The notes: generated by a model not told the origin, from the sequence alone. A stretch of 64,000 nucleotides of DNA from Duganella sp. Leaf126 (GCF_001423125.1 NZ_LMNW01000034.1:138444-202443), one strand, 5' to 3'; shown: positions 24,101 to 33,120, counted from the first letter of the stretch. Translations and numbers: made by a program.

Positions 24101-25150
24101 CTGCGCAGCTTCAACCTCGGCGCCTGCAGCCACATCATCGGCAAGCCGAACGACCGCGGCGTGATCGAATTCACCCGCGACGCCAAGCTGATCTACAGCC
24201 AGCCGCGCAGCGCGCTGCACCGCCTGTGGAGCGAGACCAGCTGGCGTATCGCCCGCCTGCGCGACAATCCGGCCTGCGCCGACGCCGAATACGACCGCCT
24301 GCTCGACGAACAGGATCCGGGCATGCAGCCGAAGGTCGGCTTCGACCTGGCCGACAATGTCGCCGCGCCATTCCTGGCGACCGGCGTGCGGCCGCGCGTG
24401 GCCATCCTGCGCGAGCAGGGCGTCAACTCGCACATCGAAACCGCTTACGTGATGCACCTGGCCGGCTTTACCGCGGTGGACGTCCACATGAGCGACCTGA
24501 TTGCCGGCCGCGCCAGGCTCGACGACTTCCAGGGCATCATCGCCGTCGGTGGTTTCTCGTACGGCGACGTGCTGGGCGCCGGCGAGGGCTGGGCCAAGAC
24601 CATCCTGTTCAACAGCGCGTTGTCGGAGCAGTTCGCCCGCTTCTTTGCCCGCAGCGACAGTTTCGGCCTCGGCGTGTGCAACGGCTGCCAGATGATGAGC
24701 AACCTGAAATCGATGATCCCGGGCGCCCATGCCTGGCCGAAGTTCACCACGAATAAATCGGAAAAGTTCGAAGCCCGGTTCTCAATGGTGGAGGTGCTGG
24801 ACTCGCCGTCGATCTTCTTCCAGGGCATGGCCGGCACCCAGACGCCGATCGCGATCGCCCACGGCGAAGGCTATGCCGACTTCAGCCAGACAGGCAACGT
24901 CAGCGAAGCCGTGGCAGCAATGCGCTTCATCGACAACCGCGGCGCCGCCACCGAAGCCTATCCGTACAACCCCAACGGTTCGCCGCAGGGCATCACCTCG
25001 GTCACCACGAACGACGGCCGCTTCACGGTCATGATGCCGCACGCCGAGCGGGTATTCCGCACGGTCCAGCACTCCTGGCACCCGGCAGGTTGGGGCGAGG
25101 AATCGCCATGGATGCGCATGTTCCGCAATGCGCGCAAGTTCATCGGCTAA
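21140..25150 (+). CDS. purL: Phosphoribosylformylglycinamidine synthase (FGAM synthase)
   Basis: PurL catalyses the fourth step of purine synthesis, converting FGAR, glutamine and ATP to FGAM. The 1336-residue protein is the large single-chain form of proteobacteria. It has an N-terminal PurS-like domain, two AIR-synthase-like halves (visible in [63 protein letters not shown]) and a C-terminal class-I glutaminase with nucleophile Cys1180 in GVCNGCQMM, plus HGEGYADF and PHAERVFR. The ATG at 21140 gives the expected [14 protein letters not shown]. It is monocistronic and closed by a terminator. Confidence 0.96.
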   Translation: MLILPGSNALSAFRSQRLLNQLQAVLPQVAAVQARYVHFIDAAQPLSAEDTSRLGALLTYGEPAREDNAEGAVEEFFVIPRFGTISPWASKATDIVHNCGMTDIRRVERGIAFRINLKSGILGSSIGAPKKLSEDDVQTVAGLLHDRMTESVLRHPDEAAGLFRTLDAKPLETVDVIGRGAAALEQANTDLGLAMSHDEIEYLDAAFTRAGRNPTDVELMMFAQANSEHCRHKIFNADWTIDGVAQPKSLFGMIKNTHQLQPKGTVVAYSDNSSIMEGAHVMRFFPQGAAHEYAPLSELTHTLMKVETHNHPTAISPFPGASTGAGGEIRDEGATGRGAKPKAGLAGFTVSNLLLPGAVQPWEVDADGKAYGKPERIASPLQIMIDGPLGGAAFSNEFGRPVLGGYFRTYEQNVSAQFGEATVFGYHKPIMIAGGIGNISAQHTHKNDIPVGSLLVQLGGPGMRIGMGGSAASSMATGTNTADLDFDSVQRGNPEMERRAQEVINGCWQLGADNPIISIHDVGAGGLSNAFPEITNDAKRGAIFDLRKIPLEESGMAPKEIWSNESQERYVLAIAPESLPLFQALCERERCLFAVVGTATEERQLKLIDPELGNNPVDMPMDVLLGKPPKMQRDVQHVARELPALDLTSIDLAEAAKRVLLLPTVGDKSFLITIGDRTVGGMSVRDQMVGPWQVPVGDCAVTTMSFEGYLGEAMAMGERTPLAVIDAAASGRMAVAEAITNIAAAPIADISDIKLSANWMAACGQPGQDAALYDTVKAVGMELCPALGISIPVGKDSLSMRTTWQDDGEAKAVLSPVSLIVSAFAPVYDVRKSLTPQINTEAGDTAIILIDLGRGKNRLGASALSLVLNQLGNETPDVDSPDDLKGFFAAIQQLNRDGKLLAYHDRSDGGLFGTLAEMAFAGRAGLSINLDILTLEQGHGADQGDAKNWAGQIAERRNEQTLRALFSEELGAVIQVRAEEKSQVMDVLRSFNLGACSHIIGKPNDRGVIEFTRDAKLIYSQPRSALHRLWSETSWRIARLRDNPACADAEYDRLLDEQDPGMQPKVGFDLADNVAAPFLATGVRPRVAILREQGVNSHIETAYVMHLAGFTAVDVHMSDLIAGRARLDDFQGIIAVGGFSYGDVLGAGEGWAKTILFNSALSEQFARFFARSDSFGLGVCNGCQMMSNLKSMIPGAHAWPKFTTNKSEKFEARFSMVEVLDSPSIFFQGMAGTQTPIAIAHGEGYADFSQTGNVSEAVAAMRFIDNRGAATEAYPYNPNGSPQGITSVTTNDGRFTVMMPHAERVFRTVQHSWHPAGWGEESPWMRMFRNARKFIG

Positions 25151-25171
25151 CGCACGTTAGCCGATCACCAG

Positions 25172-25206
25172 GCCGGGCCCTGCGCAAGCAGCGGCCCGGT
25201 TTTTTT
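25172..25206 (+). terminator. Rho-independent terminator after purL
   Basis: CCGGGCC pairs with GGCCCGG around a GC-rich inner helix (CTGCGCAAGCAG) and is followed by seven Ts. A perfect CGGCTAAC/GTTAGCCG hairpin at 25144-25163 overlaps the purL stop codon just before it. Confidence 0.85.
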
Positions 25207-25464
25207 ATGGCATCCGGTGGAGAAGGGCACGCTGACAATGCTGCGCGCCCGCTGTCGGCGCGCAAAACAATCGCCGCGCGCCAGGAACTGGCGTGTACAT
25301 GCCAGTTTGTGGTCGCTACCAGATGTTCGTCAACGGGTGCGCGACCGCGAACAAGCGATAACGCTTGAATGCCAATGCGGGAAAGGCAACCCGTAAACGA
25401 CAACGCCCGGCACGAGGCCGGGCGCTACTGCTCCGTTGGCAGCCTTGGGCTGCCGCGTTGATGC
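25207..25464. other. Non-coding gap with several hairpins
   Basis: No ORF is supported between convergent purL and the parvulin gene. Perfect inverted repeats are AACTGGC-N8-GCCAGTT (25286-25307) and CAAGCG-ATAA-CGCTTG (25352-25367). GCCCGGC-N6-GCCGGGC (25404-25423) lies 42 bp beyond the parvulin stop and may be its terminator, although its T-run is interrupted. A small RNA is possible but not demonstrable from sequence alone. Confidence 0.4.
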
Positions 25465-26244
25465 TTACTGCACCTTGGCTTTCTTGATCAGCTCGTCGCG
25501 GTAGGCAGCGATTTTACCTTGCTGCATCTGCTGGGCGATCTGGCCCTTGACTTGCTCGAACGGTGGGAACTGCACATCGCGCGGTGCTTCGTCCAGCTTG
25601 ATCACGTGATAGCCGAACTCGGTCTTGACCGGGGTTTCGGTGATTGCGCCCGGTTTCAGGGCCACCATCGCATCGGCAAATGGCTTGACCAGTTTGCCTG
25701 GCGACATCCAGCCGAGGTCGCCGCCGTTGTTGGCGGAACCGTCTTTCGAAACCTTGGCCAGTTCTTCGAACTTACCGCCGGCTTTGAGCTTGGCGATAAT
25801 ATCCTTGGCTTCCTGTTCGGTGGCCACCAGAATATGGCGCGAGTGGTATTCCTTGCCGCCGTTGGCTGCCTTGTATTTATCGTACTCGGCTTTGATATCG
25901 GCGTCCTTGACCGGATTCTTTTTCACGTAATCGGCCAGCATGGCGTTGATGGTAATACTCTGGCTGGCGTTATCGATGGCGGCTTTGACGTCGGGCTTGT
26001 TGCCATAACCTTGCTTATTCGCTTCCTGCAGCAGCACTTCGCGGCCGATCAATTCTTTCTTGACCATTTCGCGCAATTGCGGGCTGTCCGGTTGCTGGCC
26101 CTGGGCCACGACTTGTTTGACCATCTGGTCTGCCTTGGCGGCCGGAATGGCTTTGCCATTGACGGTAGCGAGATTTTGAGCAAAAGCGGGCGCTGCGGTA
26201 ACAGCGATCATGGCTAACAGCAGACGGGCTGGTTTCAACATCAT
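25465..26244 (-). CDS. Periplasmic parvulin-type peptidyl-prolyl isomerase (copy A)
   Basis: A 259-residue exported PPIase that should catalyse cis-trans proline isomerisation in the periplasm. It has a signal peptide (MLKPARLLLAMIAVTAAPAFA, cut at AFA/QN), a SurA_N-like helical region (30-125), a PpiC domain at about 132-225 (SRHILVATEQEAKDII, NNGGDLGWMSPG, TEFGYHVIKLDE) and a basic C-terminal helix. It is about as similar to copy B upstream as recent paralogs are, from signal peptide to the shared KKAKVQ end. An intrinsic terminator between them suggests that it also has its own promoter. The start may be 26241, since the first two codons are both ATG. Confidence 0.9.
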   Translation of the reverse strand: MMLKPARLLLAMIAVTAAPAFAQNLATVNGKAIPAAKADQMVKQVVAQGQQPDSPQLREMVKKELIGREVLLQEANKQGYGNKPDVKAAIDNASQSITINAMLADYVKKNPVKDADIKAEYDKYKAANGGKEYHSRHILVATEQEAKDIIAKLKAGGKFEELAKVSKDGSANNGGDLGWMSPGKLVKPFADAMVALKPGAITETPVKTEFGYHVIKLDEAPRDVQFPPFEQVKGQIAQQMQQGKIAAYRDELIKKAKVQ

Positions 26245-26301
26245 TATGTAAATCCTTTAAAAGCTTGAGATTGCACTTGGGCGCGCATATTACCGACTTA
26301 G

Positions 26302-26326
26302 AAAAACGGCGCCCAGTGGGGCGCCG
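26302..26326 (-). terminator. Terminator between the two parvulin genes
   Basis: Read on the minus strand, CGGCGCC and GGCGCCG form a hairpin followed by TTTTT, 12 bp after the stop of copy B. Partial read-through to copy A is possible. Confidence 0.75.
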
Positions 26327-26337
26327 CCTGCATAACA

Positions 26338-27120
26338 TTACTGCACTTTTGCCTTCTTGACCAGTTCTTCCTGGTAGGCTTGCACTTTCTTCTGCATCAG
26401 GCCTTCCTGTACCTGGCCTTTGACTTCTTCCAGCGGCGGCAGTTTCACGGCGCGGGTGTCATCGACCTTAATCACGTGCCAGCCGTTCGGCGTTTGCACC
26501 GGCTTCTCGGTCACGCCACCTTTTTGCAGGTTGACGAATGCTTGCGAGAACACGGGTGGGAACGACGACGGGGTCGCCCAGTCCAGGTCGCCACCATTGG
26601 CTGCCGAGCCGGTGTCTTTCGACTGCTTGGCCAGGTCTTCGAACTTGGCGCCGCCCTTGAGCTTGGCGATCACGTCGTTGGCTTCGGCTTCGGTGCCGAG
26701 CAGGATGTGCCGCACGTGGTACTCTTTTTCTGCCGACGCGGCAGCCACGGCCTTGTCGTACTCTGCCTTGACGTCGGCGTCCGATACGGGATTTTTCTTG
26801 ACGTAATCCATCACCAGTGCGTTGGTGATGATTTGCTGGCGCGCGTTTTCGATCTGTTCCTTGACGGCAGCGCTCTTGCCGTAGCCTTGTTTTTCGGCTT
26901 CCTGCATCAAGACTTCGCGGCCGATCAGGTCTTTCTTGATCAGTTCGCGCAGCTGCGGCGAATCCGGTTGCTGACCTTGAGCGACGACCTGCTTGACGAC
27001 GGCGTCAACACGCGAGCTCGGGATGGCTTTGCCATTAACAACGGCAACATTTTGTGCGAATGCAGGTACGGCGGCAACGGCGAGAAGTGCAATCAGCAAA
27101 CGGGCTGGCTTGAAAGTCAT
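26338..27120 (-). CDS. Periplasmic parvulin-type peptidyl-prolyl isomerase (copy B)
   Basis: A 260-residue paralog of the following gene with the same architecture. It has a signal peptide (cut after AFA, before QNVAVVNGKAIP), a helical N-domain with VVAQGQQPDSPQLREL and a PpiC domain with VRHILLGTEAEANDVI, ANGGDLDWATPS and NGWHVIKVDD. AGGA lies 9 bases before the ATG. Together with PpiD at 6263 this gives three parvulin-like proteins in one window; a true SurA with two PpiC domains is not present here. Confidence 0.9.
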   Translation of the reverse strand: MTFKPARLLIALLAVAAVPAFAQNVAVVNGKAIPSSRVDAVVKQVVAQGQQPDSPQLRELIKKDLIGREVLMQEAEKQGYGKSAAVKEQIENARQQIITNALVMDYVKKNPVSDADVKAEYDKAVAAASAEKEYHVRHILLGTEAEANDVIAKLKGGAKFEDLAKQSKDTGSAANGGDLDWATPSSFPPVFSQAFVNLQKGGVTEKPVQTPNGWHVIKVDDTRAVKLPPLEEVKGQVQEGLMQKKVQAYQEELVKKAKVQ

Positions 27121-27253
27121 TATTGATTCCTGTAGGGGGAAAATTGAGCGAAAACCGGCGGAGGGAGTTAGATCTGCTATCTGTTTTTTTAGTTCAGCTT
27201 TTATCGTCGATTATTTCTGAAACCGATAGCCTGCATCTCCAACCGGCACAACA

Positions 27254-27535
27254 TCATACTTCGGACGGTGCCAATGCAGTAATGGCCAATGCATGAATTT
27301 CTTTATGCATCATATCGTTCACGGAATCATACACGAGTCGATGTCTTGTGACGAGTTTCTGCCCTTCAAATTGTAACGAAACAATTCTGACACTGTAATG
27401 GCCGCCACCGGAAGCTGCACCGGCATGGCCGGCATGTAAATGGGAGTCGTCATCGAGCGTCAATTCAACCGGCGCCAGCGCCGCTTGCATCCGGCTGCGG
27501 ATCCGTTCGATGCGGCTGTCCTGCAGATTATTCAT
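27254..27535 (-). CDS. bolA: BolA family protein
   Basis: A 93-residue BolA/IbaG-like protein. BolA proteins partner with monothiol glutaredoxins to bind [2Fe-2S] clusters and affect morphology and stress responses. The family pattern is clear: SRIERIRSRMQAALAPVELTLDDDSHLHAGHAG, then HYSVRIVS and LVTRHRLVYDSVNDMM. His residues near 53-56 (HLHAGH) include the likely cluster ligand. The start overlaps the yciB stop by ATGA at 27532-27535, so it is translationally coupled to it. Confidence 0.9.
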   Translation of the reverse strand: MNNLQDSRIERIRSRMQAALAPVELTLDDDSHLHAGHAGAASGGGHYSVRIVSLQFEGQKLVTRHRLVYDSVNDMMHKEIHALAITALAPSEV

Positions 27536-28161
27536 GGTTGTTCCTTCATGTGACGCGAAAGGTAGACCGTTTGCCCGATGATGAAGACAAACATCAGGGC
27601 GGTGGTGCCGAACATCTTGAAATTGACCCAGGCGTCGGTATTACCCTTGAAGAGCACGAACGCGACATACCAGTTCAGCACGCCCATCACGGTAAAGAAG
27701 GCGATCCAGGCCAGGTTGATCCGGCTCCAGCCGGCGTCCGGCAATTCGACGAATTCGCCCATCGATTTGCGCATCAGGTTTTTCTTGAAAACCAGGTCGC
27801 TGATCAGCAGGCCCAGCGCGAATGACCAGTACACGATGCTGAGTTTCCATTTGACGAATGTTTCGTCGTGCAGATAGATGGTCAGGCCGCCGAAGAACAC
27901 GAACATCGCCAGCGAAAACCACATTACCCCTTCGACCTTGCGCCCGCGTACTTTCAGGTAGGCGATCTGCAGCACGGTGGCCAGAATGCCCACCACCGTG
28001 GCCAGCACGATGGGCGCCTGTTCGGCGGTGACGGTGCCGCCCGAGATGATGCCGCCCAGGTAGGTGTTGGTCAGCAGCTGGGCTGCTTCGGCGTGCATGC
28101 CGGCCAGCTTGTAGGCGCCGAAGAACAGCAGGACCGGGAATAAGTCGAACAGGAATTTCAT
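27532..28161 (-). CDS. yciB: Inner membrane-spanning protein YciB (septation protein A)
   Basis: A 209-residue polytopic membrane protein of the YciB/IspA (intracellular septation) family, implicated in cell-envelope synthesis and division. Five or so hydrophobic helices are visible, along with the family motifs MKFLFDLFPVLLFFGAYK, FVKWKLSIVYW and NEFVELPDAGWSRINLAW-like text (here GEFVELPDAGWSRINLAW). It lies between msrB and bolA, an arrangement seen in other betaproteobacteria. Confidence 0.93.
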   Translation of the reverse strand: MKFLFDLFPVLLFFGAYKLAGMHAEAAQLLTNTYLGGIISGGTVTAEQAPIVLATVVGILATVLQIAYLKVRGRKVEGVMWFSLAMFVFFGGLTIYLHDETFVKWKLSIVYWSFALGLLISDLVFKKNLMRKSMGEFVELPDAGWSRINLAWIAFFTVMGVLNWYVAFVLFKGNTDAWVNFKMFGTTALMFVFIIGQTVYLSRHMKEQP

Positions 28162-28204
28162 GATGCCTCGGAAATTAACACTTTAATAGCAGGCTGATGG
28201 TTCG

Positions 28205-28600
28205 TTATGCAGGTTCGAACCGCAGCGATGCGGAGTTGATGCAATAGCGCAGACCTGTCGGCGGCGGACCGTCCGGGAACACGTGGCCCAGGTGGGCGTC
28301 GCACACGGCGCACAGGATTTCGGTGCGCAGCATACCATGCGAACGGTCGGTCTTCTCGATCACGTTGGCCGGATCGATGGCTTCGAAGTAGCTGGGCCAG
28401 CCGCAGCCCGAATCGAACTTGGTGTCGGACCGGAACAGCGGCGTGTTGCAGCATACGCAGGTGTACGTGCCATGCTCGTGGTGATCCCAGAACTTGCCGG
28501 TAAAAGCGCGTTCGGTGGCAGCATGGCGCGTGACTTCGTATTCCATCGGGTCGAGCATGGCGCGCCATTCGGCGTCGGACTTGGTGACTTTATTGGTCAT
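28205..28600 (-). CDS. msrB: Peptide-methionine (R)-S-oxide reductase
   Basis: MsrB reduces the R-sulfoxide of methionine in oxidised proteins using thioredoxin. The 131-residue protein has the structural zinc site Cys48, Cys51, Cys97, Cys100, the catalytic Cys120 in [11 protein letters not shown], and SGCGWPSYF with Cys66, a candidate resolving cysteine. It starts 14 bp after the selO stop on the same strand, so the two redox-linked genes are probably co-transcribed. It is cytoplasmic, as no signal peptide is present. Confidence 0.95.
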   Translation of the reverse strand: MTNKVTKSDAEWRAMLDPMEYEVTRHAATERAFTGKFWDHHEHGTYTCVCCNTPLFRSDTKFDSGCGWPSYFEAIDPANVIEKTDRSHGMLRTEILCAVCDAHLGHVFPDGPPPTGLRYCINSASLRFEPA

Positions 28601-28614
28601 GGCTTAGATCTTTC

Positions 28615-30108
28615 TTAAGAAGAACAACTCACTTCGAGGTGACTGGCCCAGTCGGGCGGCAGGGCGGCGTATTGCTCGTGCTCGGGCTGCTCGTCGTACG
28701 GCCGCTCCAGAATCGCCAGCAGCTTGGTCACTTCCGAGTAATCCTTTTGCTGCGCCTTGTCGATGGCGACCTGGGCCAGGTAATTGCGTAGCACGTACTT
28801 GGGGTTGATCCGGTTCATCGCAAGCTGGCGGTCGGCATCCACGCTGTGCTCGGCCTGCAGGCGCTGGCGGTACTGCTGCGCCCACGCATCGAAGGCCGGA
28901 CGGTCGATGAACAGGTCGCGCAGCGGCGCATCGGCGCTTGCGTCCGCCATCTGCAGACCGCCGAGACGGCGGAAGAACAGCGTGAAGTCGACACCGTTTG
29001 CCTGCAGCAGGGCGAACATGGCGTCGAACAGCCCACGGTCGTGGTCGGCGTGTGCATCGAGCGGCGTCAGTCCCAGCTTGGCGTGCAGCAGCAGGTCGAG
29101 TTCTGCTGCAAAAGCGGGCTGGTAGGCATCGAGCGCGGCCTGGGCGTCTTCGGGCTCGCCGATCAGCGGCAACAGCGCCTGCGCCAGCGCATAGCAGTTC
29201 CAGTGGCCGACCTGCGGCTGGTTGGCGTAGCTGTAGCGGCCCTGCTGGTCGGTATGGTTGCAGATGTGATCGGGGTCGAAGGCTTCCATGAAGCCGAACG
29301 GACCATAGTCGAGCGTCAGGCCCAGGATAGACATATTGTCGGTGTTCATGACACCGTGCATGAAGCCGACCGACTGCCAGCGCGCGATCAGGCGGGCGGT
29401 GCGGCGCGTCACTTCTTCGAGCAGGGCCTGGTACGGGTTGCTGCTGGCGTGCACTTCGGGATAAAACTGGTCGATCACGTAGTCGGCCAGGATCTTCAGC
29501 TGCTCCGGCTGCTTGCGGTAATACCAGTGCTCGAACGAGCCGAAGCGCACGAAACTGGGCGCCATGCGCACCACGACCGCAGCCGTTTCCACCGTTTCGC
29601 GCATCACGCCCTGGTCGGAGCCGGCAACCGACAGCGCGCGCGAGGTCGGTATGCCGAGGCCGTGCATCGCTTCCGAGCACAGGAACTCGCGGATCGACGA
29701 GCGCAGCACGGCGCGGCCGTCGCCCATGCGCGAGTAGGGCGTCATGCCGGCGCCTTTCCACTGCAGTTCCAGCGGGCCGCCCGGGGTGGCGGCGGCGCCG
29801 AACAGGATCGCGCGGCCATCGCCGAGCTGGCCGGCCCAGACGCCGAACTGGTGGCCGGAATACACGGCCGCCAGCGGCTGCGCCTGGGCCGGCACCGCGT
29901 TGCCGATCAAGATGTCGAGACTGTCCGCCACCTGCTGCGCCGTCAGGCCGAGCAGCTGGGCCGCCGGCTGGCTGACTGCCACCAGGTAGGGGGCAGGCAG
30001 CGGAGTGGGCATGAGCCGGGTATAGAACGCTGGCGGCAGGGACGCAAAAGAATTGTCCAGCGGTAGCGTGTTGAGCGTGTAAGCGATGATAGTTCCTGTA
30101 GAGAACAA
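28615..30108 (-). CDS. selO: Protein adenylyltransferase SelO (YdiU)
   Basis: SelO is a pseudokinase-fold enzyme that transfers AMP from ATP to Ser, Thr or Tyr of target proteins, with a role in redox homeostasis. The 497-residue product shows [38 protein letters not shown], the [20 protein letters not shown] active-site stretch and the C-terminal SCSS motif, where the Cys replaces the selenocysteine of animal SelO. The best start is a TTG at 30108, as no ATG occurs before the conserved region. The adjacent msrB supports an oxidative-stress context. Confidence 0.93.
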   Translation of the reverse strand: MFSTGTIIAYTLNTLPLDNSFASLPPAFYTRLMPTPLPAPYLVAVSQPAAQLLGLTAQQVADSLDILIGNAVPAQAQPLAAVYSGHQFGVWAGQLGDGRAILFGAAATPGGPLELQWKGAGMTPYSRMGDGRAVLRSSIREFLCSEAMHGLGIPTSRALSVAGSDQGVMRETVETAAVVVRMAPSFVRFGSFEHWYYRKQPEQLKILADYVIDQFYPEVHASSNPYQALLEEVTRRTARLIARWQSVGFMHGVMNTDNMSILGLTLDYGPFGFMEAFDPDHICNHTDQQGRYSYANQPQVGHWNCYALAQALLPLIGEPEDAQAALDAYQPAFAAELDLLLHAKLGLTPLDAHADHDRGLFDAMFALLQANGVDFTLFFRRLGGLQMADASADAPLRDLFIDRPAFDAWAQQYRQRLQAEHSVDADRQLAMNRINPKYVLRNYLAQVAIDKAQQKDYSEVTKLLAILERPYDEQPEHEQYAALPPDWASHLEVSCSS

Positions 30109-30190
30109 CCAGCCCGGAAGCCGGAAAGCGCGATTTTACCCCAGCGTGGCCGGCTGCGCTCTGGACGCGCCAGCGATGCGGCGCGATGGC

Positions 30191-32326
30191 TTACAGATCG
30201 ACCTGCATGCTGAGCTTGACCGTGCGCGGCGCACCGGCCGCCAGGCGGGTGCCGGCGCCGGCCCAGACCTGTTTATCGCCGAGGTTTTCGACATTGACCT
30301 GCCACGTGGTGCGCTTGCCGAACGCCTGGCCGACGTAGCGGCCGCCCAGCGCGAACAGCGTGTTGCCGCCGAGCCAGGCCTGGTTCAGGTCGTTGACGGG
30401 ACGGCGGCCCGTGTAATAGGCGCCGCTGTTGACCGACAGCCCCGGCGCGACGGTGTCCAGCGCGTAGGACAGGAAGGCGCTGGCCGTCTGTCTGGCGGCG
30501 TTTTCCGGCAGCTTGCCGTCATACGCACGGCCGATGTTGCGAAATTCCGGCCGCAGCACCTGGGCCGAAGTCTGCCACGCCAGCGCGCGCGTCAGCTGGC
30601 CCTGGGTCGACAACTCGATGCCCCGGTAGTTCTGCTGGCCGTCGGCCACGAACACGTTGGCGGTATTGGTGTAATAGCCGGGGCGATCGATATCGAACAC
30701 GGCCGCCGAGACCAGCGTGCCGCCGGCCGTGCGCCAGCGCATGCCCAGTTCCTTCTGCCTGCTCACGCCGGGCGCCATCCGTTCGTTCTGGTTGGCGGTG
30801 CCGGTCGGTGCGGCTTCGCCTTCTTCCAGGCCCTGGGCTGCCGACGCATAGAACGACAGGTCGGCCAGCGGGCGGTAGATCGCTGCCAGCATCGGCGTGG
30901 TCTTGTCGGCATCGTAGTGGTTGGCGCCCTGGTCGCTGCGGTAGCTGACCTTGCGCACGCCGGCGATGACCTGCCACTGCGGCGACAGCGTCACGCGGTC
31001 CAGTGCGTACAAGCCGTCGTCGCGCGTCTGCAGTCCGGCCGTGGTGGGCGCGGCGGGCCGGGCGCCGTACACGATGTTGGTTGCCGGTACCGGGTCGTAC
31101 AGATTCTGGGCGGCGATCGTGTAATTGCTTTGGTAGATAGGGTCTTGCGACTTGTCGGTGCGGCTGACGCCGAGCGTCAGCTCGTGCCTGAGCGGGCCGG
31201 TGACGGCGGTGCCGAACAGTTCCGCCCGCAGGAGATCGGACCCGACCTCCAGGTGCTGGATATTGCCGGTGATGCGGCCTGCACCGGTGGCAACCGCTGC
31301 CGCATTATTGAAACGGAAAATCGCCAGGTTGCGGTCGCGCGCCACTTCCGAGTGGCCGCCTTCGAGCGTCAGCGCCCAGCCGGCGCCCAGTGCGTAATCG
31401 GCGCGCAGGGCGGCAACCTTGCTGGTGGTTTCAAAACGGGCATTGTCGGGGCCGACCAGCCGCGTCGGATCGACTGCGCGCGGCAGCGTGATCACGCCGT
31501 TGACGGCGGTCGGCAGGGCGACACCGGCTTCCTCGATCACCTTGCGGTGATCGTATTCGAGATCGGCCTTGAGCAGCAGACGCTGGCTGACGCGCCAGTC
31601 CAGCGCGGCCGAGGCGAACCGGCGGTTGCCATCGCCCACGTGGTCGAGAAACGTGCCGAGCGCACCGCCGGCGGCGTTGATGCGCACACCGAACTGCTGC
31701 TGCGCGCCGAAACGGCGGCCCAGGTCAAGGTTGGCGATGGCCGTGCCCTGGTCATCGAACGCGACGCCGGCGCTGCTGACATCGGTGCTGCCGGCGCGCT
31801 TGGTGACGAAATTGACCACGCCGGCCGGCGAGGTGAAGCCGTAATACAACGCAGACGCGCCTTTCAGCACTTCGACCCGCTCCTTGTTTTCCAGCGGTAC
31901 CTGCGAAAAGTTCATGATCGGCACCGAGCCGTTCAGGCGATAGTTGGTGCGGTTTTCCACCGAGATGCCACGGATCACCAGCTGGTCCCAGGTGTCGCCG
32001 CCGTTTTGCTGGCGGGTGACACCGGCCGTATTGCGCACGGCGTCGTACAGGCCCGACGCTGCCTGCAATGACAGCAGCTCGCGCGTGATCACGTTGACGG
32101 TGGACGGCACGTCCATCACGTCGGAACCGCGGAAGCTTCCCGCCTCGACCGTATTGGGCGCCAGGCCCTGGGCGCGCGCTGCGGTGATCTGCACCGCTTC
32201 CAGCACTTGCTGGTCTGCGGCCTGGGCGGTAGCGTACAGGGGCGCGCATGCAAGCGGCAGGGCGAACACGAGGCGGAAGTAACGGGGCGGATGACGCTGT
32301 ATCATGGCTTGTTGTTTGACAGTCAA
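30191..32326 (-). CDS. TonB-dependent siderophore receptor
   Basis: An outer-membrane beta-barrel receptor for a ferric siderophore, 711 residues with signal peptide (core VFALPLACAPLYATAQA). The plug domain (about 45-160) has TVEAGSFRGSDVMDVPSTVNVITRE, a typical siderophore-receptor plug, with a TonB-box-like LEAVQITA near the N terminus. The barrel runs to the terminal TVKLSMQVDL, closing on a strand-like end. The start could be the first ATG or the one at codon 8 (MIQRHPP). A Fur-box-like sequence lies just upstream. The neighbouring acetyltransferase is divergent. The siderophore type cannot be told from sequence. Confidence 0.92.
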   Translation of the reverse strand: MTVKQQAMIQRHPPRYFRLVFALPLACAPLYATAQAADQQVLEAVQITAARAQGLAPNTVEAGSFRGSDVMDVPSTVNVITRELLSLQAASGLYDAVRNTAGVTRQQNGGDTWDQLVIRGISVENRTNYRLNGSVPIMNFSQVPLENKERVEVLKGASALYYGFTSPAGVVNFVTKRAGSTDVSSAGVAFDDQGTAIANLDLGRRFGAQQQFGVRINAAGGALGTFLDHVGDGNRRFASAALDWRVSQRLLLKADLEYDHRKVIEEAGVALPTAVNGVITLPRAVDPTRLVGPDNARFETTSKVAALRADYALGAGWALTLEGGHSEVARDRNLAIFRFNNAAAVATGAGRITGNIQHLEVGSDLLRAELFGTAVTGPLRHELTLGVSRTDKSQDPIYQSNYTIAAQNLYDPVPATNIVYGARPAAPTTAGLQTRDDGLYALDRVTLSPQWQVIAGVRKVSYRSDQGANHYDADKTTPMLAAIYRPLADLSFYASAAQGLEEGEAAPTGTANQNERMAPGVSRQKELGMRWRTAGGTLVSAAVFDIDRPGYYTNTANVFVADGQQNYRGIELSTQGQLTRALAWQTSAQVLRPEFRNIGRAYDGKLPENAARQTASAFLSYALDTVAPGLSVNSGAYYTGRRPVNDLNQAWLGGNTLFALGGRYVGQAFGKRTTWQVNVENLGDKQVWAGAGTRLAAGAPRTVKLSMQVDL

Positions 32327-32340
32327 AATGACAGTATATT

Positions 32341-32359
32341 CTTAATGATACTCATTCGC
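32341..32359. promoter_or_regulatory. Fur-box-like operator
   Basis: CTTAATGATACTCATTCGC matches the classical 19-bp Fur consensus at 14 positions, with the core AATGATA and TCATT intact. It lies 15 bp upstream of the TonB receptor start and 47 bp before the divergent acetyltransferase, so iron could repress both. Confidence 0.6.
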
Positions 32360-32405
32360 AATTATCGTTTGCGTTGATGAAATTTTTGATCCCGGGGAGA
32401 CAAGC

Positions 32406-32927
32406 ATGGCAGAGGCTTACACAGTGCGCGCACTCGACGCCGACCAGACGCGCGCAGCGATCGCGCCACTGGCCGCAGTGCTGCTCGATTGCGTGGCGGG
32501 CGGCGCCTCGGTCAGCTTCATGGCGCCGATGGCGCCGGCGACCGCTACCGATTTCTGGCAAGCGGTGGCCGATGGCGTGGCGCACGGCGAACGCACCCTG
32601 ATCGTGGCCGAAGATGCGCTCGGCATCGCCGGCACCGTCCAGCTGATCACCGGCATGCCCGAAAATCAGCCGCACCGGGCCGACGTGGCCAAGCTGCTGG
32701 TGCACCGGCGCGCGCGCAACAGCGGCGTCGGTCTGGCGCTGATGCGCTGCGTCGAGGAGGCAGCGCGTGCCCAGCACAAGACCTTGCTGGTGCTCGACAC
32801 GGCCAGCCCGGGCGCGGCGCGACTGTATGAGCGTCTGGGCTGGCAGCGCGTCGGCAGCGTGCCCAACTACGCCCTGCTGCCCGACGGTGCGTTATGCGAC
32901 ACCACGTTCTTTTACAAGGCGCTGTGA
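32406..32927 (+). CDS. GNAT family N-acetyltransferase
   Basis: A 173-residue cytoplasmic acyltransferase. The acetyl-CoA-binding motif appears as VAKLLVHRRARNSGVGLALMRCVEEAAR (R/Q-x-x-G-x-G/A form) and the C-terminal strand as GAARLYERLGWQRVGSVPNYAL. The acceptor is unknown; antibiotic- or siderophore-related amines are possibilities given the position next to a Fur-box and receptor. ATG 32406 is used. An intergenic 15-bp repeat array begins 12 bp after the stop. Confidence 0.85.
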   Translation: MAEAYTVRALDADQTRAAIAPLAAVLLDCVAGGASVSFMAPMAPATATDFWQAVADGVAHGERTLIVAEDALGIAGTVQLITGMPENQPHRADVAKLLVHRRARNSGVGLALMRCVEEAARAQHKTLLVLDTASPGAARLYERLGWQRVGSVPNYALLPDGALCDTTFFYKAL

Positions 32928-32939
32928 GTCGGACCACGT

Positions 32940-33042
32940 GCAGCAGTCGTGCGCGCAGCCTTGGTGCGAGCAGCCGTCATGGAGGCAGCGGTGACAGGCA
33001 GCCGTGATGCAGGCAGCCGTGATGCAGGCAGTCTTGGTACCA
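32940..33042. repeat. 15-bp GCAG-anchored tandem array
   Basis: Seven units, each beginning GCAG, run without gaps from 32940. Two are identical (GCAGCCGTGATGCAG at 32998 and 33013), four are variants of 15 bp, and one is 13 bp (32985-32997). It fills most of the space between the acetyltransferase stop and the convergent cdaR stop. No spacers or dyad structure of a CRISPR are present. Confidence 0.8.
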
Positions 33043-33120
33043 GCGCGGCCAGGTGAGGGCGCTGCGCATGCCGACTGTTCTGATCTCCGCGCCGATCGGG
33101 ATGCTTATCGACCAGCCGGG

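Noticed and set aside
32940-33042. Possible CRISPR array
   Set aside because: Units are contiguous 15-mers without spacers and no cas gene is present anywhere in the window.
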